Assembly (NCBI GenBank): GCA_013396915.1
Contig: VWZL01002558.1
Span: forward strand, 125,021-189,020
Reading direction: 5' to 3'
DNA from: Stercorarius parasiticus
Lineage: Eukaryota > Chordata > Aves > Charadriiformes > Stercorariidae
DNA: 64,000 nt
A program made the translations under genes and the position numbers. The number at the start of each line of letters is the position of its first letter. Position 1 is the stretch's first letter. This document shows positions 12,544-25,014 of this stretch, one piece after another. The notes below the pieces were generated by a model. It was not told where the DNA came from, searched no databases, and was given only the letters and a program-made list of their open reading frames with translations.

Positions 12544-12884
12544 GGAGGTCAGCCCTTTGTTTCGCTAAATCACATGGCGGCTTTCAGGACTGAATCATTT
12601 TCTTAGTCACACTGTGAACATCAGTTCCCAGCAAAGAGAGGAGCACGATCGTGTTCGGAGTGGAAAGGGCAGAGGGTTCGAGAGGGATGGGTTTTGTTTT
12701 GTTCTTTTTTGTTTTCTGTCCTGGCCCCGGTCCATCAAAAAGTGCAAGGATCTGGAGCAAATTAGGGGAACAAGTGTGAGACTGGCAGCCAACTGTCAAT
12801 AAATTATCGATAGCATGAAAAACATTTTTATTAACACTCAGGCACTAAAACACCTTAGATTTTCAGACAGCTGCTCAGATGTAT

Positions 12885-12975
12885 TCTAAAATACATGTCA
12901 TCACCCCATCTTTTTGTAACAGAGGTAAACCAGCATCCTGTCTAACAAAGATTGAAACTTGGACCCTGAGACTAT
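12885..12975 (-). repeat. Possible degraded MIR-like SINE fragment
   Basis: The plus strand reads like the reverse complement of a MIR core: an 'acagaggtaaac' segment, then a 'caaagattgaaacttggaccc' segment that resembles the 'agggattcgaacccaggtc' part of the antisense core. Divergence is high and the call rests on pattern memory. Confidence 0.25.
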
Positions 12976-13069
12976 GACTTGTTGAGGACAAGAAATCTCT
13001 CGGCTGACGTCTCAGCTTTGAAGACTTTGACTAACAGACTTGAATAACATTCTCGGAAGTTTTTGATGT

Positions 13070-13140
13070 GAATTTACCTGGTCCAGCTCAAGCCAAAGTC
13101 TCACTGACTTCATTAGGATTCTATTAAGCTCAAGTTAAAA
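13070..13140. repeat. Possible ancient sauropsid repeat fragment
   Basis: It contains 'aagtctcactgacttcatta', close to wording found in old interspersed repeats of birds and turtles ('...cattgacttcaatgggag...'). It is short, diverged and unnamed. Confidence 0.25.
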
Positions 13141-16100
13141 ATAAGAAGCAGGGGTAGAGCTAAGCTAAGAAAAATTAACAGGAGAGGCATTTCCACAGAC
13201 AGGATTTCAGAGGGGTAGGCAGAGAAACATAGGAATGCCGTTCTAGTTGACGTGACTAGGAAAAAACTTATGTCAAATAAGTAAGTTTTGGACCAACAGA
13301 AGACATGGAGGGAGGAATAGGACAAGTAATTCCCGCATTTTCAAAACAACCAAGAGATCTTCAGCAGACTTGATTTTCAGGAGGCAAGAAAAAAATTGAA
13401 AAGAAGGTATATTAAAAAGACTCTCAAGTTTAATATCCCAGAAATAAGCATCTTGCATCAGATTTAAGCTATGTCCACTGGTGTGGTTTTTTTTCTTCTT
13501 ACAATTTCCCTTTTAAAGTCTAGAGGACACAAAAAAATACAGAATCAATAAACATACAACGGCGTCTTTTTATTGGTATCTGTTGCAGTGTTTGATAGCA
13601 TTGCAGGAAAAAAGGAAAGGTGTTTCTTAGGATAAAGTCTAACACATTCTTCTTTTTAATCATATTTCCAAGCTAAGTCAGTGTGATTAGCTGTTCTCTT
13701 TGTCCCATGGCTCCCTCTCCCTGGAACGAAGAGTCTGGGCTCCAAGAGATATTTTCCTCCACTTATGGTAGAAGAACCCACATCAAGTTCGTTTTTTATG
13801 ACTTCCATAGTCATGTGTAGATTGTGGCAGTGTGGGAGCTGGAGCTAATTTTAACTGAATTGTGGCCTAGAAAATATAGTTTCTTAATAAGCCTGAAGTA
13901 TACATAAGATCAGAATTTCCATTTCCAAAATTTGGAATGAGTTACTCATCTGTGAAGCTGACAACAGCTTCCATGTTTAAGTGCTAAACAGCTTTTATTG
14001 AGCCAACTTTTAGAAGGTGCTAATATCTAGATCCACATGTCTTCTATGTTTGCAATGGCGGATACTCAAAAAGAAGCATAATTTGGCTCAAAATGAGTTG
14101 ATATAACAAAAAAGTTCACATTCTTCCTATGTCGCTACTGCCTGAAACAGATATAGAGGCAATTTATTCAGAATAAATTATTGCCAGCCTTAGCTAAAAT
14201 AACTTGCTCTGTGAAGCTTCCTCATTTACGTAACCAAAGGGAGCTGTCTGGTTACATCTGTTTTTGCACATCTTTCAGATATATCACACACAAAATCCAG
14301 CATTTGGGGATATTGTGTCATCAGTGACACTCTCTAGGGAACTCTGGGTTCATAAACCCATGGACAGATTATATCTATCCATATATGTAGTTTTTTCATC
14401 GGTGACAGATGCAATATTGTTAATATTCTTCGTTGTAATATTTAATGACAATCTTAATTTAATAATTGATGGTAGTATAATTGAATACAAAAGGTACTTA
14501 TACATGGGAGGCTGGTTCTTCATTTTGCTTAACTGTTTAAGGACACCTAGGGAAGGAAGAAACAAGTGAAATTGCTTGTGAAAAAATGAATATGGATTGG
14601 TCAGTTGAATCATAATGTGGCATTACGCATATGTCAACATGGGAGTTAGAGGTAGATACAGGAAATTCAACATATCTGGATTGAACTTCCTTTGCTTTTA
14701 GCTTATTTATCAGGCCACCTAACCCATCAAGTCTTTGCTCTTTCAGAAACATCAGGCTTTTTAGATGTGGCCTTCTGCTGGGCCCACATATGTTAAGAGT
14801 CGGGAAATGCAACTGAGGCGTTCCTCGCGCATGCTGATGTAAATACCTGGTGAATGGGGTCTGGGGATTTTCAAGGCTTATTTGCGAGACAGACCACAGT
14901 GGAGCAGTTTCCAGCAGGCAAGGTGTAGACTTTCAAAGTCCAAAATGACACCTTGTGTTTCTGTACTGTGCTTTGCTAAATGAAAGATGATCTCAGATTC
15001 ATCCTCAGCAGAGGTACGCTGTGCCAGTGCTGGTTTTTGTAAAGAGACTGTTACTCAATGAATTTTCTACGTTTCATCAGAGCAGAGCTGTGGGAAACAT
15101 CACATGAAAGTAATACAGCATATAAAAGATATTAAAAAGGTGAAAAATATACCTGTGGGAGTTGTCTCATAATTTTATTATCCAAACCTCAAGAATTTGC
15201 CAAACTGGGCTGGAAATCTCAGAAGACTGGCTAGCTCACAAAATTTCCACTGCTTTGCAAAGGAGAAAATAGGGCAAGTGCACATTTTAATTCTGAGCAC
15301 TTTGTTGCTTCTGTTTCTGGTCTATAACTGAGCAAAGGAAGTGCATAGGTATATGAAAATGAAACCGAAGAAGAAAAAGATCTGCTTTTCTAACCATCTT
15401 GGCACTTGGCCATGTCTTTTAGGTGATGTAAATCAGGAAAGCTGTGTGGCAGGCTAAGGAGCTGCTTTAGTTTACACCATGTGAGAATCTGGCACGTAGC
15501 ATTTGACAGGTTTTTGGAATTTAGATTTTCAGGAGAGACAATGTAAGGCTTTTATTTAAGTACTCAGGTGCAAATATAACCTCAGCTCTTCTTAGTTGTC
15601 TGAAAAGATCTAGCTCTTTACAAGCAGGCTCAGAGAAGTAACGCACAAACTAGCTGGAGGCCCTCCCGTATCAACATTATAGCATCACTTTTGCATAGTC
15701 ACGCCTGTCGTAGTTGTTTGATAACTGCCCCCATAGCCCCATTTTTAAGCTAAATTCAGCTATAACCGACTAATTAAGCAACTTTGAGACGTATTTCAGA
15801 ACCTATTGACTAAAAAGTTATATTCTTTCAAAGCTGAAAGTGTTGCCTTAGGGGAATTAAGTCAGCCCTTTAAATTTTTTAGTAGCACAGCTTTCTGCTC
15901 AATAGGTTTTGAAATACATCTCAAACTCACTTAATTAGTTATAGTGTATTTTAACACTGGGAAGTGGTTGGTTTTCTCCAGGCATGGACACTAACTAGTA
16001 AGGCTTGCTGCAGGCATGCCACTTGCACACCAGCGCTGCCGCAGGTGCGGTGAGGCAGAGGATGGTGGGTTGAGAGAAGCTGGCTGTCGCTGCTGGGGAC

Positions 16101-18310
16101 AGGGTGTAGGTGTAGGAGATGAAGCTGCTGGTTGAGGCACCTTGTGCGAGGGTGTACATGCGTGCGAGGTGTCTAAGCTCCCCTCCCTAGCTCTCTTGGG
16201 TGTCTTGACTAGCTCGCCATCAGCAATGATGGAAGTCAAGGCAGCTCTGGTAAGATCCCGTTGTTGCAAGTGGGTGTTTAAGGTAATTTTAGGCTTTGTG
16301 GGATATTCTGCTTGAGAAACGTGCAGGACCTCTGCAGGTCCTGTGTCGTCTCTGACAGCCCTGTACAGGTGTCTCAAATACTCTAGGACAGCTCACATAG
16401 CGTGACACCTGTTGTTTAGGCAACTTAATTTTTTTGTCTGGCGTGCCTGTGCGCACCTAAATTTAGTTTGTTTTAATCCGGAGCCAAACCTTATGTGGCA
16501 GGCCTGCACTGTGGTGTGCCTAAGCACACCGAGCTCCTCGGGCCTACCCAGGCTCAGGAGAGCGCCCTGCCTGCGGCCTGGTCTGCATGGCGGGGTGGCA
16601 GAGAGAGGCCTGCTGCTTCCAGACTTGTGCATCTCCCCTCCTTCCAAGCAGAAGCAATGGTGCTCTGCCAGACCCCTGCTCTCTCCTCCCTGTGCTCCCT
16701 GGCCTGAACCTGCCGTGGTGTTCTCCTTCGTCTTTGTGGAGCCGAGCACTGGGCTAGCATTAATGAGCCGCGTGCTTAGTTACCTGTAGATGCTGCTTGA
16801 AACCATCTGTTTTTACACTAAAAAGGTGAATTTGTATAGTTCATCAGCATCATCTTCAACAAAAAATGGTTAGAACAAGTGTCCCTAGATATCGCATTGC
16901 CCTTCAAAATCATGTATCACTCTCGCTGCTTTTACCAGCACGGATAATTTGTTGATACTCACATTAGCCAGTTCTCTCACTGAAGACTATTATTAGTCAA
17001 TAACGTACTCATTTTCTGCTATCGTAAATACAAACTTAACCCATCTACTAGATTGGTGGGTACTATTTTTTTCTGAGTATTGTCTACTGCCTTTTTTTCT
17101 TCAGAGCTGTTTTTTTCTTTTCTGAAACCATGCAAAGACTTATTTTGAGAAAGACTTTGACTAACACCTGTTTGACCTGCAGGTTGGAAATCTTTTCTAC
17201 TGGTTCTCTGCTGCCAGACTGAAACAGTACAAAAATACACACAGACTTGGGTGATTACTTCTGAGTATTGATGTTAAGCTTTTTTGAGCAGAATTTTAAA
17301 TTCACCTTCTGAACCTAAGGCTAAAGCAGGGACATAATTGATCTGAGAACTTGCCAGAAATTATTGTCTTTTCTGTCACTGTTTCTGTTCTTTATTTTTC
17401 CCCCAACATTCTTTATTATGTTTTTGAGTCCTTTGGAAGCAAATATGTGTTTGATCCTGTGCATCTACTGTGATAAGAGGAATAATTCAAGTAAAACAAA
17501 AATTATTTTAAACTTCCCTTCAAATTCAAACAAAGACTGCTGTAAATAATTCCATGTAATTTCAATACTCAGCAGTTTTTGAGCTCTTTACAATCTGTGC
17601 AAAGTCATAGCAAGAGAGGAAGGCAACTCCTCCCTCTGCCATTAATAAGGAAAATGACCTTAAAGAAAGATAAATTTCACAAAGTTATTATTTCAGTTAC
17701 CCAAAACTAAACAAATACCAGTCTAATAAGTGTAACTGGAACAAAGCCAACATTAACAAAAATGATATAACACTGCAAGAACCTCAGTCAATACTGAAAG
17801 CCATAATCGGTCATGAGGATGAAGTCAGAAAAAAACCCCCACTCCTTCTTTTATGAAGACTTAATAAACTAATAGATAGGAAGTTATTGATGAGTAAGGC
17901 AGTGGCTGTGCAAGACCCAATGACACTGAATGGACTGGTGTGCCTGTGCTAGGACATATTTAAATCTGAGCATGCCAAAGGCATAGGCAGCCTCTGGATG
18001 CCACAAGCGCTAACTGGGATACCAACATGTGCTACAGCATCGTTCTCAACAAACCTGACCCCTGAGCAGAGCTGCCTGAATTACTTGCCAGGACTGGTTT
18101 TGTTTGATGAACTTAAGTATTTTTTTCTGCTTACAGCTTATCCACAAATGGCTTAGAGGTTTGTTTAGATTTGTTAATATTTTTGTGGGCATAAATAAAC
18201 TGTTAATGAAATAATTAGGTGCTATCATGAGTTGATTGTATATATTTATGGCATAGAAATAGACTCTGAACTCTGCTGGTACCATAAGTGGGCAGTCTGC
18301 AGTTTATACA

Positions 18311-19414
18311 GTGATCTCTGCCCTGTTCAGGACATTCAGAAATGTTTCTGACCCTCAAGGCAAAATGGTGGGCACTTGTCTGAGAGCAAAGGCTGCAGCT
18401 CTGGCTGGGAGGTCTGTACCGTCTACCTCAGCAGTGGCTGATGCCTCCACCCAGACAGAGCTGCTGAAGGGAGAGGCTGCAGCACAGACCTCAGACTGCA
18501 GGAGGTGCCTGGACTTTTCTCCTGGGGCAGGGATATGCGGCACACCTGCCTGCGAAAGGTGTGCCCAGGTGGAGGACATCCTGCAGCAGGTGGCTGAGCT
18601 GCAAGAGGCAGTGAGGAGGCTGCATAACATCAGGGAGGCTGATAAGGAGTTAGAGAGCTGGTTCTAAGTGCAGTCTGCAGTGGACCTGCAGCCCGCAGCC
18701 AGACAATCAAAAACCACTGGCACATGCAGAAGGAAGCGGGGGACAGAGAGACTTCCCCTGAAGCCTGAGGTGCCTTTGCAGAACCGCTTCACTGCTCTGC
18801 AGACTGAAGAGGAAAGACCCAATGCACCAGGAGAGATGCGGGACCTGAGTAAGGCAGTCCGATCTGCTCCCTTTATAACAACCAGCGCAACTAAGAAAAA
18901 GCAGTGGGTGACAGCAGCAGGTGACTCTCTTCTGAGAGGTATGGAGGCACCCATTTGCTGACCTGATGCACTCTCTAGGGAGGTGTGCTGCTTACTGGAG
19001 GCTCATATTAGGGGTGTCACTGAGAGACTACCAAGCCTTGTACAGTCTGCTGACTGTTATCTGCTGCTGTTGTTTCACGTGGGCAACAGTGATAGTGCCA
19101 GGAGCAGCCTGAGGAGTATCAAGAAGGATTACAAAGCCCTGGAAGCAGCAGTGAAGGACTGCAGAGTGCAGAACACAACCCCCATTTTTAAAAAGGGAAA
19201 AAAGGAAGACACGGGGAACTACAGGCCAGTCAGTCTCACCTCTGTGCCCGGCAAGATCATGGAGCAGATCCTCCTGGGAGCTATGCTAAGGGACATGTCA
19301 AATAAGGAGGTGATTGGTGACAGCCAACATGGCTTCACCAAAGGCAAATAGTGTCTGACAAATTTGGTGGCCTTCTATGACGGGATTACAGTGTCGGTGG
19401 ATAAGGGAAGAGCT
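18311..19414 (+). mobile_element. CR1 LINE fragment: ORF1 joined in frame to ORF2 reverse transcriptase
   Basis: This is a non-LTR retrotransposon remnant of the avian CR1 family. One reading frame runs from 18311 to 19414 with no frameshift, interrupted only by stop codons at 18665-18667 (TAA), 18959-18961 (TGA) and 19349-19351 (TAG). The first part matches the CR1 ORF1 N-terminal half, with the DASTQTELL motif, paired Cys motifs and a coiled-coil-like segment (CAQVEDILQQVAELQEAVRR). It is followed by the SGNH/GDSL esterase-like domain: GDSLLRG near 18920 and LLFHVGNSD near 19075, where the family normally has HVGTND, so the catalytic block III looks lost. At about 19172 the sequence jumps to the ORF2 reverse transcriptase ([29 protein letters not shown], then QHGFTKGK). 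The rest of ORF1, the endonuclease and the RT start are missing, as is everything 3' of the SVDKGRA motif. The left limit is uncertain: clear homology starts near 18350. Confidence 0.92.
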
Positions 19415-21658
19415 CTAGGAAGAAGTAGTATTTATGGGTGGAAACCTTCACTATTTTAAAACACCTGTAATGTGTACAGGCCTAGTACGTCTTTGTCATC
19501 TGTGGCCAGAGGCTGGCAGTCACAGAGTACTATGAAGGACTGAATGAACTATTCCAAGTTAAAATGTAGTGAACATTGACCTTTTGCTAATTTTATTCCC
19601 CAGAAAGCCTGTTTTCAGCAAGAAAGAAGCCTTTTCCTTGTTTTCAGAAAACACGGATTGATAATATTTCATTTAACCAGATTTCCCCCCCCCTTTTCTT
19701 TCAGGTTTGCTTAGGAAAGATTATTTCCATAATTTTTTAATTCCTTTCATAATTTTCCCTGAAAATTATGAAAACAAACAACAATACCCTTTTTTTACTT
19801 ATGCTAATAAGTGGAACTCAGTTGTAATGAGGAAAAGCAATATTTGTGTTGCAGCGGAGCAAAATTTTAATCTTTTAAAATGATCTAGAAATTCCAATAA
19901 AATCAAATGGACTTCCTTTTATTAATGAATGCTTTCACACGAGCAGATCCGTTATCATGTGCGAATAGTTCTGTTGGGCTGTTTTGACTTACGATTTCTT
20001 CTTCCTGGTCTATGAAGTATATTAACATATTTCTTTATCTTTTGGTTGCTGAAATAATGTTCAAGAAGATGAGCTGGATTTTGTAAACAAAACTGGGAGG
20101 ATTTTTTTAATTTTATCAAATAGTGTTCTGGGCACAAAAATGTGTTCAGGCTGGCTAGATCTTGCCTCACTTCCTTGGAAGCAGTACAGTGGTAAGCCAG
20201 GCTATCATCACAATCTTTCCCCTCTACATCTTTCTTTCCAGGAACGGTAATGAGTGGAATTACAACTATCCCACCACAAACAAACTGCTTGCCCTGAGTC
20301 AAGGCATACGTACCCAATATCTAGCTTCAACATAACTCAAGGGTATTTCTTGCCATTGTTTTAGCTTATTGAGATATTGGTGGATTTTTTTTGGGTTGGT
20401 TGTAATAACTAAACCACCGTGGCAGAATACAAATGTGGGAAACCTTATGTCACCTTCTTATGAGATCTCCAGCCTATTCTTTCCACTTCGCCAAATTCTC
20501 CTGCACCCTGCCCCTTTCGTGCTCATCAGGCAGCCTACCGACTTATCCAGGACTCCTGGGAGGAGCAGCACCAGGTTTTTGACCAGCCTCCAGCAGATGG
20601 AAAAACACTTCCCTCTGTCTGCAGTACCGGCCATGCCCTGCTAAGGGGGCAGCTGCAGCCCGCTGGTGTTGGGGGATGGCTCTGGCAGCCTGGCCCTGGG
20701 GAGAGATGCCTCTGCCGCAGGTGGCCCTGGGGAGGCCACCATGGGCTACCCCTTATGTTGGCTGGGGAGCCACCAGTGCTGGAGTGGGGCTACCCCCAGC
20801 CCTGAGACTCTGCCAGGGCACCAGGCATGCCCCTGGTCTCAGACCTTTTTCTCCACCATATCTTCAGGTCTAGATCATAAACAGTGTGAGTGTTCAATTA
20901 GTTATGCTCTTAACGACATTGTTTTTAACCTACAGCAAGTCCTATGTAAATAAACCTAATTAGTTGTCTTTTACTTTTATATGTCTGAATGATGTGTCAA
21001 GTTTTCCTTTTGCTTTTCTTTTCCAGACAAAGGGAAAAGTGCGTACAAATTTTTTGAGTTAGTACCACTAAATGACTAAAGTAGATACAATTGGGAGCTG
21101 GGAGCCTTTTTGGACTAATTACAGGACACAGTATTTCACTTCCTTCTAACCTGTTCAAATCCAGCCTGGATCAGTGGTAGCAAAGAGCCTGGGATGGCGA
21201 CCTGTCAGTGTTACGGAGTGTAAAATTAGCGGGCTGTTCCTTGATCCTATTCCTCCTAATGGACAGATGTTCATACAAACACCCTCACCATCCTCACTGG
21301 CACCCGCTGGCACCCTCGGCCAAGACATCCCCAGACGGGATGGATGGATGCTCCCTTGATCTCCCCTTCCCCTCCCGGGCTGATCTCTTCCCTGTAGCTC
21401 CGTGGTCGAGTCCCAGGTTAGGAGAAGCTTTTCCCGCGTTAGCTGCAGCCCCTGAAGTGACTGAGTCAGAATGCGCCACACTAGGATGTTAAATGCACTG
21501 AGTAAAGTCCCCTGTCAGCACGATGCCTAAGGGTATGCCTGGTTTTAAATAAAGGTGTCCAGCAGACATCAAATTAAGCTCGCTCTTTAGTACTGTGCTC
21601 CTTTCGGGCTGGAAGGAGCAGTTTTAAGTAGTAGACATCTCAGTTAGGTGCAGAAGGG

Positions 21659-21669
21659 TTTTTTTTTTT
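21659..21669 (+). repeat. Poly(T) homopolymer, 11 nt
   Basis: This is an uninterrupted run of 11 T with no recognisable retroposon next to it. Confidence 0.8.
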
Positions 21670-22936
21670 CTTCTGTGGGTTGTTTTCCCCTTTTGTAAAA
21701 GGAATAAGTAAATATCTTATTTGTTTGGAAAGATAATACTCTGGTTAGGTAATCCGTTGTTTTGAAGGATCTTGCTTTTATTAGGGAAAAAAGTATCTCT
21801 ATCTATCCAGCTTAGCTATTTGCAGGACACTTATCTCTGCAGTGTCTGAGAGCCAAGCATGGTCATTAAGACTTGCGTGGAATGCTAACATCTTTAAATC
21901 CTAAATGAGAACCGCATTATGGGATAAGTTCAATTTCATGTCATAGTGGGAAAACTAGAGCCTTGCTGAAGATGAGCTGGGTATTGAATCAAAGCTGTAT
22001 TAACTTTGTGTGCTGGGATTTTTTCCCCCTCCTTTTAACTTTCTGTTTATTAGAGACTTTAGACCTTGATAGGTTATAAAGCTTGAGGAGGGGGAAAAAC
22101 GATGTGATAAAACCAAGCAGCATCAATAGAGTGGAGAGCAAGAACTACTTGCCTCTCCATGAGCTGCAGCCGATGAAAGGTACAAAAAGAAATGATTGAC
22201 ACCAGCATACAAACACACGCCCTGACTAGACACAGCAATATAGCTCAATAGCAAAGTTATAGCCTGTGACGAGATGAAAGAATACAGGCTTTAAAAGTAA
22301 AACACTTTGTGAACATAAACTCCCCATATATTGCAGCGAGTCCCTGAGGAGCAACAGTGTGCTCCGTGCCCCTCCTTTGCTCCCGCTCGCTACAGATCCT
22401 GCTCTGCAGGCAACAGGCAGGTTCAAACAAGGTCAGAGTGTCTGGCTTCTTGGCAGGAGCTATCCTTTCTGCAAACTTAATAAATGGAATCCAGGTGCAG
22501 AAGATATTCTTTGCAAATATGTCCGCCATCGCGCCCGCGATGTTTTCCGTTGCCTGGGCTGTGGCTCCCAGGTTGTATCGGTCTCCTGCTGATCAGAAAG
22601 GGGTTTGACAATGACCAGTTGGCAAGAGAAGGAACTTAATCAAGCATAAAAATTAACACATTTCCTAAAAGCATACTGAGAATCTAGAACTGCACACGGC
22701 TGCCTGGAGCAGAGGTCTTGAACACCCTGCCCATAGGCTGGAGTTTTACTTCTTTGTGGGCCATATGGCACATGAAACTTGAAAACATGCTTACTTCAGA
22801 AATAAAATGCTGCTCACCCACCTGGCTACAAAGCCAACCCTTAAAAGCAAGATAAGCATAAAAGATAAAGAGTTTTCTTCCTTATGTGAAATGAGAGCTC
22901 TGGGAAAAATTAATTCCTTCCCACTTTTTCCTCCTT

Positions 22937-22958
22937 TGCACTGCACTGCACTGCACTG
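22937..22958 (+). repeat. (TGCAC)n pentanucleotide microsatellite
   Basis: Four perfect copies of TGCAC are followed by a partial fifth copy. The tract is short and perfect, and no gene lies next to it. Confidence 0.85.
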
Positions 22959-23194
22959 GGGAAATCACTCTGAAGCCAAATGATGACACAAATCTCTGTC
23001 AAAGTGACCACTTTTTGTCAAATGAACTAGGAAACATGAAAGAAATATAAGACGGGAAGAGACCTCCTAAATCAACAAATGCAGTTTTCTGGTGTCACTG
23101 CTAATAACCTAACTATAATAGGACTCGTTAAGCCTAGTTTGATAATGGGTTGAGAAAGAAATGAAGCTACTGAAGGAAAAAGTGGGACTTGCTG

Positions 23195-23310
23195 ATGGGA
23201 AGGAAATTCAGAAGCAAGAAAGGCAGGGATGGAAGAAAGAAACAAACAAGGGAAAAGGAAAGGGGAAGGAAAAAAGAAAAAAAAAATAGAGAAAGTAGTA
23301 AAAAGTAAGA
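23195..23310 (+). repeat. Polypurine (GA-rich) tract
   Basis: About 115 bases are almost entirely A and G (GGAAGG, GAAAGAAA and AAAAAAAAAATAGAG-type words), with only a few pyrimidines. It is low-complexity DNA, and its strand asymmetry accounts for the Phe/Ser/Pro-rich minus-strand open frame 23072-23356. Confidence 0.75.
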
Positions 23311-24779
23311 GGGTACCAAAAAATGGGAACAAATGGCCAAAACACTTGAAGCACACTTTCTCGCTGGTGGTGTTCAGAATGACTTAAATGACTGCTGATG
23401 ACAGCTATGAGCCTTGTTATTGCGTATGAGACGTATGCCAGTTATGATTGTAGTGTAACTTCCTTCATAATGTCACTGCTGTTGTGTAACAGTTATCACT
23501 TTATAATATAGTTAAGGTAGCACAGGGTCATAAATTTCTGCTTCAGAGTTAAATTAATCTCCCTATCAATATAAGTATTTGTAGTCATATTACATACGAA
23601 TTTTCATTTGATGATGTTTGCTTCCTGGGAACACCTGAGTTTTACTCGGGGAATTACAAAAAAAGTGGTGTTTTATCTTGAGTTTTACTGAAAGCAATTT
23701 TTAACCGTACATTTGGAGACACAAATAGTGTATTTGCACAATTAGTCACATGCAGGTGGAGTCTATTTATGGACCACAAGTCCATAAGTGGCGTTATTTC
23801 TCTTCCAGACTGGATGAATCATGCAGCTAGTCAACGTGGGTCAAATTCTGATTGTAACGTGCTGCTTTACTTTGTCTCTGTGTTGTCCAGTCAAAGACAC
23901 GAGACCCACCATGGGATTTAGGTGACTAGTCCACTCTATATTCAATTGAGACACTTACAAGATACAATTTAATTGTATTTTCATGCCATTCGCAGCTTTA
24001 AATCAAACTTTATTATTGGCTCACTCAAATGGCAAATACATGGAAAGTTGTGAGCGACTTTGGACGAGATGAATTAGTCATTCAGCTGTGTTATGAAAAT
24101 AGTTTTTTCCTGAGATGTTTGCTTTCAACTTGCCAAGCAATGCTTCAGCTTTCTATGGTTTTGGGGCAATTTTGAGCCTAGCCTGGCAACAATACCTAAC
24201 TCACTGGTGGCTTTGTCCTATGCAGAGTGGCTGGGAGGCTGGTCCCAGCAAGCTGACTTTCCTTTGCAAATTGCTCAGGACTTGAAACTGTCTCCTGTCA
24301 CTGCCCCTCATTTCACATTAACCTTAACTGATGCCCAGAAGGACCTAACTGCAGGGCACTGGAAGCAAATGTACCAGAAATCCATCCTTCCACAGTTTTA
24401 CCACCAGGCATTAGATATATCAGAGATCATTCTATTTAATTTATGAGGTGTGAGAATCAAATAACCTATATAAAAATTTATGTTGTGTCTCAAGATGTCC
24501 GATCGAGATTGAAATATGTCTGGTTAACTTCCAAATAAATTGACTCCTCCAGAGTTTTCTCTGAATTTTTCTCCCAGGCTAGAGTATGATTGAGTTTTAT
24601 AGGTTTAACATTGTGAAGTAGCACCTTAGAGAGAGTTGAGTTGAGACATTTGCCCATACCATAGGCGTATGCTATTGTTTCAGTATCAGTGAGGGGGGAC
24701 TCACTTTAGAGGGGGTTTATGACTTCGCTTTGTGTGTAATTACTGATTAAAATGGTACCATAGCAATATTTAAAGAGAA

Positions 24780-25014
24780 TCAAGCCTGGTCTACTGAGGC
24801 ATAGAGGCAGTGCTGCGGGAAGTATTTGTGGATGAACCCACGCTTTTCAGCCAGCAGAAATTCGGCTGTAATCTTCAGATTAACTGGGATGGGAGAAGAG
24901 GAGATGTAATGACACTTCAGAGTCACATTCTCGCAGAGAGGTGAATATGGGATGCTGACACTTGTGAATCCGTCCAGCCAGAGACCCCTCTCCTCAAAAA
25001 CATAAGCAAAACAT
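24780..25014 (-). CDS. Candidate terminal coding exon, protein not recognised
   Basis: On the minus strand a strong acceptor (CAATTTTCCTTCGTAG, with AG at 25016-25015) precedes a frame that stays open for 77 codons to a TGA at 24782-24780. The peptide is natural-looking, with four or more Cys residues, an NVT glycosylation sequon followed by LKCHY (about residues 30-37) and a C-terminal part ending in YASVDQA. The short VTLKCHY segment is faintly like the first Cys of an Ig-type fold, but I would not assign a domain on that. I find no AATAAA within the next 200 bases on the minus strand, and no partner exon. It could be a decayed gene piece or chance. Confidence 0.25.

Larger units (their letters stand above)
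8930..18310. other. Unique-looking DNA without a recognised gene
   Basis: I see no supportable gene. The sequence is mostly AT-rich. The patch at 9120-9200 (TTTAATTTGCAAATGAATATT) and the stretch at 12370-12500 look like candidate conserved non-coding DNA, though conservation cannot be tested here. A run of nine G lies at 10043-10051. A GC-richer block at about 15990-16760 carries overlapping open frames on both strands, none with a recognisable domain. The open frames around 10828-11341 overlap in three frames and are judged to be chance. Confidence 0.55.

Noticed and set aside
23072..23356. Phe-rich minus-strand open frame resembling membrane segments
   Set aside because: It is the complement of a polypurine tract, so the hydrophobic run is a low-complexity artefact.
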